In this document: one piece after another, positions 26,252 through 36,309 of the stretch
Position numbering within the stretch: the first letter of the stretch is position 1
Layout: every line of letters starts with the position of its first letter
Assembly (NCBI GenBank): GCA_038503075.1
Contig: JBCAML010000006.1
Coordinates: 1,612,001 to 1,676,000 of the forward strand
Reading direction: 5' to 3'
Length of the DNA stretch: 64,000 nucleotides
Source: Gyromitra esculenta
Lineage: Eukaryota; Ascomycota; Pezizomycetes; Pezizales; Discinaceae
The notes under the pieces: generated by a model
Databases searched by the model: none
What the model saw: the letters and a program-made list of their open reading frames with translations, nothing else
Told to the model about the DNA's origin: nothing
Position numbers and translations under genes: made by a program

Positions 26252-28278
26252 ATGCTTACCACCGACCGGAAGCAGCTTTTGAAGCTTGCGCTCGTGCTAC
26301 GCGTTGATATTGATTTTCTCATTGATAGTATCGACACAGGGCAACCTGTGGATCCTGATGAGGGTCCACGCTCCCAGTTCGTTGAGGGGCTTGGGGGTTT
26401 TCTGAGGGATGCCTTCGGATTACCCCAAGAAAAAATTGGAATCCTGCTCACAGGCTCCAATAAAGTCGGACCCACAGCAACGCATAATGGCCCGACGGCA
26501 TCAGAGAGTCTCACAGGCTCACCCTTCGATCACCCTAAGATTGCAGTCTCTCCTGCCACCGGTATGTTTGGCACTCTTACTGAGCTTATTCTCTGATCTA
26601 TCAAAGATACTGATGCTATGTAAAAAAATATCTAGGTCAGGAAGTTAGGGTTAGAATTCCTGTTCCAGCAACTTCTGCTCTAGCTGTGCCTGCTACTATG
26701 ACAGCGCCTGCTCTCAGGATAATGCCTGTTTCTACGACAGCGCTTGTTCCTTCGCCTTCAAAGACAGCCAACGGCTATGCAAATGGTTTTCCGCGACCTC
26801 CAATCTTTGGTTAGATCCTCTTCTCGCCCCGCTTCGAAACATATTTTGCCTACCTACTAACAAAAGTAAATTATCAGGTCGTAGGGGACTTTGGTTTCCT
26901 AGTGTCCCGTCTCGGGTCACGCCTTCCATCCTCTCGCGAAGGATTTGTGGAGGCCCGCTCACCCAACTCGTCGAATTTCCGGACGACAAGTATGGTACCT
27001 CTGATTTCTTCATTGAGTTCCTGCGGCCAGAGTCTGCCACTGCATTTATGGGGTTTATAAAATCCCGAGCCGGCCGGCTGCGTTTTCCTGGGAAAGAGGT
27101 CAACTACGCGTCATGGGACAACGAAACTGAATACCTTGACACTCATATTCAGAGGGCTGCAATGGAATCAATCAATCCTGCGCGCCGTGTCTTGGTTTTC
27201 CGCAGATATGCTCCAGGATCTGTTAGGATGAATAAAAAAGGAATCGAGGATAAGCTAAGGGGCTTAGAAAAAAGATTTAACAAGGAGTTTTCAGTCGAAG
27301 ATTACCAGCACAACCCACATAAAGCGGAGGTGACCATTGTGTTCAATAAAATCGAAGCCGCCATGGCTGTGGCCAAACTACATAGGACCCGCTCCCTTTG
27401 GGCGGACCTCGATAATTGCAGTGTAGTTTTTGGAAAAGATCCGTCTGATCAGGCTATTTATTGGGGGAACACTGGTAACCATTCCTTCATTCCATGTACT
27501 TTCAAACTTGTAGCTAATACAGTGACTTTTAGTTCCAAAAGTAACTACCATATCTGCTATCCCCAAAAATATCATCCATTCTCTCGCTGCACCTGTGCCC
27601 TCCTCCGTTAGGTTCGCTTTGCCCGCTCCGAAGCCGCCCACTAACAATCTCCCCGCTGCGCCTGGGCCTGCCTCGGTCAGACTCGCTTTACCTGCTTCGA
27701 CGCTGCCTATCAATCACGTCACACCTGTTCCGGTTATCGTAAGGCTCCCACCCAGTAAGATATCCGAGCTAGAATCTACACTTTCCGAGTATGACTGTCC
27801 TCCAGTTAGAACAATATATACAGGGCCACCGCTTCACGTGCCAGCTACCGCCCAAACACGGGCACCCCTCCTAATCGCTCAAGCCTCTTCCTGTGAAGAA
27901 GCTAAACCCGTGCTGATCAGCCTTGAGGAGATGGATCCAAAAGACTCCATGGAGGAAGATTCTTCAGATGTCGGTTATTTGTCCGGTGCTAATTCTTCCG
28001 GCGCATCACTCGATATTTCGGTTGACTCCCGCGCTTTTCATCACTCGGACGCCCCTTCTACCCCTGCTCCCGAAGCCATATCCCTCTTAGATAGGGATTG
28101 TGAGCCCCTTGGATTTGGTTCCATGAATCCAACTGCCCCGGTTCAAGTCCCCCGTATTGTAGCGGACTTCACGCTCGCAACTACGTCTCCTTTCGAAACT
28201 AAATTTCAAGTCCCAGTCACTGCAGATGAAGAGGGGGGCGGATTTGCGGAGATGCTCTTCGCAATTTACTCTGAGTAG
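26252..28278 (+). CDS. RRM-like family paralogue B
   Basis: Exons 26252-26561, 26636-26809, 26878-27474 and 27533-28278 give 608 residues. The N-terminal module (KQLLKLALVLRVDIDFLI, RSQFVEGLGGFLRDAFGL) matches paralogues A and C. The linker is Pro/Ala/Thr-rich with repeated VPAT and TAPAL units. The third exon has RRM-like module 1 (GLWFPSVPS, RICGGPLTQLVEFP, ATAFMGFIKS, RLRFPGKEVNYASW). It also has module 2 (RRVLVFRRYAPG, AEVTIVFNKIEAAMAV, CSVVFGKDPSDQ). The long last exon is low-complexity: alanine/proline repeats (SVRFALPAPKPP and SVRLALPAS are near copies), then an acidic serine stretch (EEDSSDVGYLSG). All introns are phase 1 and sit where they do in A. It lies 720 bases downstream of A on the same strand, which suggests tandem duplication. 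Function is unknown. Confidence 0.75.
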
Positions 28279-28387
28279 CTCTGAGAATGGCACCGGTTGA
28301 AGGATATAGCCAGTTTTTGTTACCGATTAAGAATCTTATGATAAGATCTTGTCTCTTTGAATTTTGTTGCTTTGAAATACGTGTAGT

Positions 28388-28648
28388 TTAAATAACAATT
28401 TCTACTCTCGAGTAATACACTGGTATTGTAACAGGGAACTCTTCGTAGTAGCTAGTTTTGTAACCGTGGCCCCCCCATCGGAATAGGCGAACCTCCTGCT
28501 GTCCCCCATATACTTGTAGAAAATAGCCATAGCTTCCGCCTACACGGTTGGTACTCACTCTAGGAAGATTATCTGTAGCATTTTTACGGTGTAGATCGGG
28601 TGAACTGTACATGTATCCTCCTGACGCTACGCGCGGGTGATTTTTCAT
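28388..28648 (-). CDS. Possible orphan small protein, 86 residues
   Basis: A complete ATG-to-stop frame rich in Gly, Tyr and Arg (GGSYGYFLQVYGGQQEV, LFRWGGHGYKTSYYEEF). I do not recognise it. The frame stays open 12 codons upstream of the ATG to a TAAG sequence that could be a splice acceptor, so it may be an exon of a longer or decayed gene. There is no signal peptide or transmembrane segment. A chance open frame is a real alternative. Confidence 0.2.
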   Translation of the reverse strand: MKNHPRVASGGYMYSSPDLHRKNATDNLPRVSTNRVGGSYGYFLQVYGGQQEVRLFRWGGHGYKTSYYEEFPVTIPVYYSRVEIVI

Positions 28649-28867
28649 GATGGTTGCTCGGTTGCTTAGACGGAAATGATTTCCTTACGCATTCTAGATC
28701 AAGGTTGAGTCTTTCTATACCACTCCGGTAGCACAGCAAGTGACGCACTAAAAACCCGTATTATATATATTCCGCGCTAGATCTCCAGGACTATAGAAGA
28801 ATATTGGTATGTGCTATCAACGTACATATACTACACAAAAAAAACCCCTCGATTACAGCGTATTTCT

Positions 28868-28870
<3 letters not shown>

Positions 28871-28900
<30 letters not shown>
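28871..28900. repeat. CT dinucleotide microsatellite
   Basis: An uninterrupted run of about 15 CT units inside a longer pyrimidine-rich stretch in the spacer between two convergent genes. Confidence 0.9.
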
Positions 28901-28903
<3 letters not shown>

Positions 28904-29228
28904 CCACCCTAGATCTAAGAGGTTTTAAAAATGGAAAATTGTATTTGGGGAGAGGAAGAGGGGGTTGTTAGTATGTATGTATGGAAAAAGGAAAGAAAAA
29001 GATGTAAGAGGAAATGGAAGAATGAAAGAAGGTATATGTAAAAGGGAAAAATAAAAATAGCAAAAAAGAGTAGCAAAAGAAAAAAAAAAAAGATACGCCA
29101 ACATCGTCCCATCTTCATACGTGTATTCATAACCCCCCCTACCCATTTAAAAAAGCCAAAAGCCAAAAGCCAAAAAGCACCACATCTACCACCACCCCTC
29201 CGCAAAACCAACTTCCGGGTTCTCTAAC

Positions 29229-32180
29229 TCAACTACTACCACCGCCCCACGTACCCCCAGACCCACTTATCTCCACCGCCAAATTAACAATCGTGCTAAC
29301 AACCCATATTCCAATGAGCGTCCACCCAATCCTGCGGCTCATAGTCCACTTATTCAGCGGCACCGCAATCAGCAATAACACCAGTGTGATCAGCAGCGTC
29401 GCAGCAGATATAACAAGAGTCGACGACACCTCGATCTGGTATGCTTCGTGGTTGGTGCGCGAGAGGGTTATGTAGAGACCGGAAATGCCGATGCCGAGGA
29501 GGATGTTGAGCATGGGGCCGCCGAAGCAGGCCGAGAGCGCCATTACTGGGAAGCCGAGGCGCGCTACGGTTATGTCTGCTACTAGGTCACCAAGGGAGTT
29601 GCCCTGGGGGTTGTCAGTAAACGAGGAGGTGGAGAGGGGAGCGAGAGGGGGGAAGTACCACGGCGAAGATGGTAAGTCCTAATATAGCATCACTAATCCC
29701 CAATATAACCCCAAAGGCCTTAAGAACACCAACAACTTCATTCGCAACCCCCGATATCCACCCAATGCTAACCGCGAAACCGGCAAAACACAATGCCCAC
29801 CTCCACCGCGGCGCATGTTCAGTCCCTGTTGCTGTCACCAGCACGCCTAAGCAGAGTAATCCCACAACCAGTGAATATAGCACCGGTTTGATTACGTCGT
29901 GGGGCGACTCCGGGTCATATACAAACATGACTACCATGAATACGGGTGCCGTGACGCACTGCATGCACACTAACCAGCGATTCCATTCCTTCGGTCCTGT
30001 ACCCGGGTTCGATCCTACGTCTTCGAGGACTACGACTGGAGTGGACGGCGACTGGGGGTCTTCGTTTTCGACTACCGGGAGGGTCATTGTTAACAGGAAG
30101 ACTGGGAAGAGGGCGATCAGGGCGAGGGTCTTTTCGACGATGGATTTGTCGCCCCAGCCGCTGAGGGTTGGGAAGAGGGTTGCGGAGATTAGCTGTGGGG
30201 CGGGGAGGTAGGCGTAGGGCCAGTATTTCACGGTGCGCCATTGGGGAGGGCCGGACATGACGTCGAGGGTGGGAGGTGGGAGGTGGATGGTGCCCAGGGG
30301 TGAGCCGGAGCGCGGGGTTAGGGCGCTGGGAGACTCGAAAACGCGAAAACTGGAGGTTTCGGAGCCGTCGGGGGACAGGAGGCGCGGAAGGGCGTTCATG
30401 AGCGGGGTGGTGGGCTCGGAGGAGGTCGGAGACGGGCGGGAGAGGTTCGGGTGTGTGTGGGGGGTGGGGAGGGCGAGGAGGTCCGGGGTCGGGACGCGGG
30501 AGGTCGGGAAAGACGTATCGACGAGCAGGTTGCCGTAGACTTTGGTGCCGCGAGGGGAGGGGAGCGTGAGGTTGATATCGGGGGTTTCAGGCTGGTTCGG
30601 CCGCAACTGCGACCAATCGGCATTGGTGTGCGCGGCATCATTGACAGAGACAGCGCGCAGACGGCCGGCGGGTGGGTCTGGGTCTTGGTCGGTTGAGGAG
30701 AGGCTGTCGGTGATTAGAGAGCCGGGAGCTGAGTACGCCGCTAGGATAGGGAGGAGGGGATCATCTGAGTACCTGCGGAGATGAATCGGTCTACCCTGAA
30801 GATTCTTTGTTTTCTCGAGGTGGTGGAGGACGGCGCGGAACTGTCGGCGTGAGTGAGTGATAGCGGGTGAGCGGGCGCGGGTGCGGTCATGGAGACTTAC
30901 CTCAAGAGCGCCGACGAGCGACGGGCGGATCCCATGCGGCGTCGCCGGGGTCATGTTGCGCTCCAGTCGGGGCCGGGAGATCCTCATCGCGTTCGAGAGG
31001 TCTGCATATGCCTGCTGTTCCTCTTCCTCGTCGTCCTCGTCGTCCTCTCCTCCCTCTCCTCTCTCCAGGGCTCCAAAATCATGAGCACTCCCTGCCAGCA
31101 GTCCCTCCGCCTCCCCAGCACCCACTCCGCCGTCCTCGTCGTCTTCGTCAACGAGTAGATCTTCTTCCTCGGGGGCTGCATAGTGCTCTCTCGACATCCG
31201 CTCCTTCCTGCGTCGCTGTTTCCGGCTCTTCTCCATCCAATGCCACACCACCACGAAGCACACGTAGAACAGATAGAACCCGACCATCACCGCACATTCC
31301 CACATCTGGATCTCCCCATCGGCGAGGAAAGCGATCCCAAAGAGCACAGCCACGATGAAGAATGAGACGTCGCGCACGAACGACCTACGACCAACACGGA
31401 ACGGGTGCACGATCGCCATAGAGCCAGCTACGACGGCAGCTATGAAAGAGGCTGCTCCGATAAGCTCACCGACAGCTAGAGAACCAGAGTTGATCTTCAT
31501 TGCTGCAAAGGTCGAAAAGACGTCGGGAGAACCGTTGCCAAAGGCGAGGAAAGTAACCCCCGCCATGGATTCAGACATTCCGAGGATGCTGGCTATGGTG
31601 GAGAGATTGATGCAGAAGAAATCACTGGCTGCAATTCCGATAGTCTGTTATGCAAACGTCAGGACTGTGTGTAGCTCCGCAGCAGCCAGAACTCACGGTG
31701 AACAGCATGACCAGCCAAGCAGCCATGATGGTGAAGGGCACCACTGGGGCATCTGGAATGCGACAGTAGTACAGACCGAGATAGTCGAAGAAGCCGACCT
31801 CCTCGTCGCGACAGTTCTCGCGAACGAACTTGCATTTGTCTGCGAATTCATGGACCCGTCGACACTGCACACCAAGCGCGTGAGCAGTCAAGACGCAGCA
31901 GAGCAATCGAATCAAGTCAAATCAAATATCCCAAGGGCAATAAAATCACCTCCATATCCCGTTTCTGCACTCCACGCTCCGCATCCCACCTGCGTGCGAG
32001 CTTAAAGAAAGGGTGGCCATAATGGGACTTTTCTGCCTGGACCGCGGTCTGGTCCAGGGAATTGAGCAAGGGTGGTCTTGTAACCCGTTTCGCGGACACG
32101 AGCAGCGTCAGCAGCAGCAGAGCCACAAACAGCTCGCGTGGGCGGAGAATAAAGAAGAAGTGCAACAACGATCGGGCCAT
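29229..32180 (-). CDS. Sodium/calcium exchanger family cation antiporter
   Basis: Exons 31950-32180, 31697-31864, 30901-31644, 29659-30840 and 29229-29603 give 899 residues. An N-terminal hydrophobic segment is followed by a Cys-rich lumenal stretch (CRRVHEFADKCKFVRENC). The two conserved alpha repeats are clear: GVTFLAFGNGSPDVFSTF in the N-terminal half and GNSLGDLVADITVARLGF near the C-terminus. Each lies within a bundle of transmembrane helices. Between them is a roughly 350-residue cytosolic loop with acidic runs and Ser/Pro-rich sequence, as in fungal YDL206W-like and animal NCLX-like exchangers. It would exchange Ca2+ for Na+ or H+ across an internal or plasma membrane; the ion and membrane are not determined here. 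The intron at 30841-30900 is exactly 60 bases and open, so a 919-residue form is possible if it is retained. Confidence 0.9.
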
Positions 32181-32784
32181 GGTGAAGATTGCAGTGGAGG
32201 GAAGAGAGAGGGAGCAGGGGACATTTCCAAGAGAAGTGCAGAAAATAAGGGACCGTCAATTAGACATATTAGTACTCTACTCTACGGGGGGAATACGAGG
32301 GGGGACCAGGAAATTCATGCTCCGGCTATCTGCCTCCTACCGGACAGGTATCTATCTCTGCGCTGGTACTGGCACTGGTGCTGGTGCTGGTATTCCTTCC
32401 GGGTGACGCAGCTAATCTGTCCTGTTTCTCTTGGACATCCAGTGTATTTCCTGCATTCCCCGTATTCCCCGTATTCCAGCTGCCCAGTGGAAGTCTCTTC
32501 TCCCTGATACTCTGTTCCTTCTCTTCTGTTGGCGGGCCGGTGCCCAATGACGGAATGAACGCCCGCCAAGCTGTGCGAGTGGCGTTATCTGCACCGCCAA
32601 GAGGTGGCGGTGGCGGTGCTGGGCCACACTCGCCGATCACGGGCTGTTTGTTTACGCCCAGCTGATCAGGTCAACATCACGTCTCACTCCCCCCCCACCT
32701 GAACACCACCCACCCCCTCCACAGCTGCATATTCACATCTTCAATCCACATCTCCAGGGTCACCAGTACCCCCTCACATACACC
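32181..32784. promoter_or_regulatory. Divergent promoter region (exchanger / BRN1)
   Basis: 604 bases between two outward-pointing starts. It holds short direct repeats: GGTGCT/GGTACT-type hexamers at about 32362-32396 and CGTATTCC units at about 32460-32476. Pyrimidine tracts occur near both ends. No factor site is assigned. Confidence 0.5.
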
Positions 32785-35456
32785 ATGCCTCGCCTTCGCC
32801 CCTCCAACGCCAGGCGTCAATCCGGCTTCTCCCCTGCAAAATCTATCCAAATCCCACTCAACGATGACACCGCCGAAAAGGCCAAGCGCCACAAAAAGCG
32901 CAGCATCCTCCAGGACATGCAGATGAACAAGATTGCCGCCGCCGTGACGCCTGGCCGTCGAGTAACAATTGGCGGCATCGTGGACGACCGTGGCGAGTCG
33001 CCAGTCCATACGCCCCTGAGAGGTGGTGTGGCTGGTGATGGACCGTTGGATGCTGTTACTCCGTTGAGGAAGGTTCCCATTTTGGCCAATTTTGAGGAGT
33101 GGATGAAGTTGGCGACTGATAATGTGGGTTTTGCTTCCTTCTTCCATGGTGGGAGCAGGGGGGGGGGACGAGTAGAAGATTGAGGGAACTGGGGCTAATG
33201 CGTGGATGTAGAAAATTAATGCTACTAATTCTTGGAACTTTGCGTTGATTGACTACTTTTATGATATGTCGCTACTTAAAGAGGGCGATGGCATCAACTT
33301 TCAGAAGGCCTCTTGCACCCTCGATGGCTGTGTCAAGATCTATACCAACCGGATAGACTCCGTTGCGACAGAGACTGGGAAGCTGTTGAGTGGCTTGGCC
33401 GATAGCTCTTCGAAACGGAAAGGACGAGATGAGGACGGCGCGGATGGAGAAGGGAGCGATGCAGAGGGAGACGAGGATGGCGAGGGACCCAAGAAGCCGA
33501 AGCGAAGAGTGAGTTTTCAACCGAACTTTAACCCAGATCATTACCCCTAGTATTCTATCTAGATCCACAGACCCATCACTCGCGTTCTCAAATTTCTTGT
33601 GCTGCACGATATTAATACTAACCCCCCAGACCCAACGCTCCTCCGAAGCTACCCTCGCAAAAGACTTCTCCTCCCTCGCCATTAAAAAGCTCGAGCTCGA
33701 ATTCTCCGTCGACCCCCTCTTCAAAAAGGCTTCCGCCGATTTTGACGAAGGCGGCGCCAAAGGCCTCCTCCTGAACCACCTCTCTATCGACTCCAACGGT
33801 AAAATCGTCTTTGACAGCTCGGACGACAAAAAGTCCCCCGAAGAGCTCCAGTCTGAAGAAAATGACGATAACGAAGACGGCACACCGAAACCTCCACCCT
33901 CGACTACACAACCTGTAGAAGACGACGACGCCGATATCGATATCGCTTCTCTAGGCGCTAGATTCTTTCCTAACCTGGCTCTGCTGGACTCGATGGATGT
34001 ATGTCCATCCCTTAAAGCGTTTGATCTTGGTGACCCCGCTGGTTCGCTCGACATTCCATTTTTGAAGGCGCTAGAAGATAAAGCGGATGATCTTGCATCC
34101 AACGCGGCTTCGCATAGTGATGCTGGAGACGGTTTTAGCGCGGGAAATGATATGGCATTCGGATTCGATGATGGGTTTGGTGTAGGGGAGGAAGGGGATA
34201 TGACACTTGGCTTTGGCGAAGGTGGGGAGGTGTGGGCGAACGAGACAATTGCGGATGCGGCGGAGCGATTCATGAGCCCTGCAAAACGACCCATGATGGG
34301 GATGGGAGGCAGTGGAGAAGAGAAATTCGGAGAAGTGGGTAACGGGGACTATGCCGTGGGTTTCGGAGGCGGGCATGAGGATATTCTAAGCTACTTTGAC
34401 GAGGCGTTGAAGAAAAATTGGGCAGGGCCTGAACATTGGCGGATTAGAAAGATTAAAGATAATACCAAGCCAACCAACGCTCCTATCCGTACCCGAAAGG
34501 AGAAGGAGACTTTCGAAATCGATTTCATGGATCCAGCTGGTGAGGTCCCTGTTGATGTCCTCCGCCCCCCACGTGGGCGCGCTACCATCGATATACCGAA
34601 AAAGGATTGGAAGACAAAGAGTCGACACCTCCTCCCAGATGATAAACACTTCAATTCCCGCCAACTCCTGAAAATGTTCCTGAAGCCAAAGGCTTCAATC
34701 CAGCAATCGAAACAGCAGCGTCGTCGCCTAACAATCAACCGTCCTGCCACTGCTGTCGAAGAGGGCGATATGGATGAAGAGTTCTGGGCGAAGGAGGGCA
34801 TGGCAATGGATATCCAGGCATCGTCAACACCAGATCCGAAAGTTGCAGGCAACTACGATGCAAACTTCTTCCAAGACGACGGACTGGACATGGGGATTGG
34901 CATGCACGATGATGACGACGACGACGATGAGTTTGCGGACGCCAGGGAAGCTTTTTCGCCAGGTCCTGACGGGAAAACGGTTCCATTGCAAACACTAGAT
35001 TTAGGTGGGACACAGTTCCCACCAGGAACGTTTGGCGGCGGGCTAGAGTTTGGGAGCCAGTTGGTTACCAGCTCGAGGAGGGTGCGGCCGGAATATGTAC
35101 AGTATGCGCGTGTGGCTAAGAAGGTGGACGTGCGGAAATTGAAGGAGAATCTGTGGACTGGGCTTGCGTTTGAGGGGATGGAAGGAAAGCAGAACAAGAA
35201 TGAGAACGAGAAGGTGGAGAAAGGTGGGATGGATGTGGATAGCAGTGCTCAGGAGACGAGGAAGTTTACTACCATCATGAATGATCTGCAGAACGTATAC
35301 CCGCAGAAAACTATGGCGGATATCAGTACGAGCTATTGCTTCATTTGTTTACTACATTTAGCGAACGAGAAGGGGCTTGTCATCGAGGGGAGCGAGGCGC
35401 TGACAGAATTGAGTGTTACGGTCGATAAGACTGCAGATGGACCAGATGAGTTTTAG
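32785..35456 (+). CDS. BRN1: Condensin complex subunit 2 (kleisin, Barren/CAP-H)
   Basis: Exons 32785-33123, 33212-33508 and 33630-35456 give 820 residues. CAP-H is the kleisin that closes the Smc2-Smc4 ring of condensin for mitotic chromosome compaction. The N-terminal region contains SILQDMQMNKIAAAVTP and PILANFEEWMKLATDNKIN, followed by NSWNFALIDYFYDMSLLK, matching the Barren N-terminal motifs. Conserved blocks follow: CTLDGCVKIYTNRIDSVA and SSEATLAKDFSSLAIKKLE. Centrally there are VDPLFKKASADFDEGGAKG, HWRIRKIK and KKDWKTKSRHLLPDDKHF. The C-terminal winged-helix region (YVQYARVAKKVDVRKLKENL and DISTSYCFICLLHLANEKGL) contacts Smc4. Acidic and Gly-rich linkers lie between blocks. A 340-codon antisense open frame across 33272-34294 is a coding shadow. 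Confidence 0.94.
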
Positions 35457-36309
35457 ACCTTAGCAGGTTAATTATATGGCGGGTGTTTTTTTTTTGGTTC
35501 TTTTTTTTTATATTTATATTTTTCTCTCTCTCGAGTGGTTGGTTTATTGATTGATTCGGTGGAGTATTTTTTTTTAAGGGACACCAAAACAAAAGGGTTA
35601 TACGATTATATGATTTTGATGAATGTGATGTCCCCCCCCTTTTTTATTATTATTATGTTCTTGGATGTATTATACTTAGGTATGTACTTTACTATTACGC
35701 TTTACTGGAATGGATCATATGGGTTTTTATAGCAGTCGAATATGCTATTGCTGCTGAAGATTTTGACTGAAGTCCTAGAGTGTTGAAGTCTGTGGTACTA
35801 AAACCTCGGATGAGCAGGGTGACAAATGCAGAGAGCTATATGCAGTGGATGCTCGGGCGCAGTAGAGGCTTTGGGAGATAAAAAGGTTCAGCTGTATATA
35901 TCGAGAGTTATCCCATAACCAATTCAAGTTCATGCATTTATTGATCGAGTGACTTCCTGTGATCTTAATGCAAAATCCTGTTCCCGTCTACTATGTGTGC
36001 TCACGCGTAGATACCCCTCAGAAACATTCTTGATCGATGAAAACACCCTTCTCCTACAGGTACTCTACTATTGCAGCCATTTCACACCCTATCGAGTTCC
36101 CTACAGACCTTACACGGCGAGATGCGTACCCTGGCCACCCACATTCCTAGATCCCATTTCATCCATTTAACCCACTGAATTCATTCAAACTAAACCTACA
36201 AAAATTGATTTATTCCAAGATACAGCCTAGATTAATCAAGTTATCTTTGTTACATGTATTATGGTTTGATACCAAAACGGCAACAAAAATGCTTCGGTTA
36301 TCACGATTC
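35457..36309. other. Intergenic spacer between convergent genes
   Basis: 853 bases with long T tracts right after BRN1, a probable 3' untranslated and polyadenylation region. TACATGTA is at 36251. No gene is seen. Confidence 0.5.

Larger units (their letters stand above)
28279..29228. other. Intergenic spacer with possible orphan frame and CT repeat
   Basis: 950 bases between convergent genes. They contain an 86-codon minus-strand frame (listed separately), a CT dinucleotide tract and A-rich stretches near 29040-29095. TACATGTA is at 28618. Confidence 0.5.

Noticed and set aside
33272..34294. 340-codon open frame on the minus strand
   Set aside because: Antisense to conserved BRN1 exons; Ser/Ala-rich composition typical of a coding shadow.
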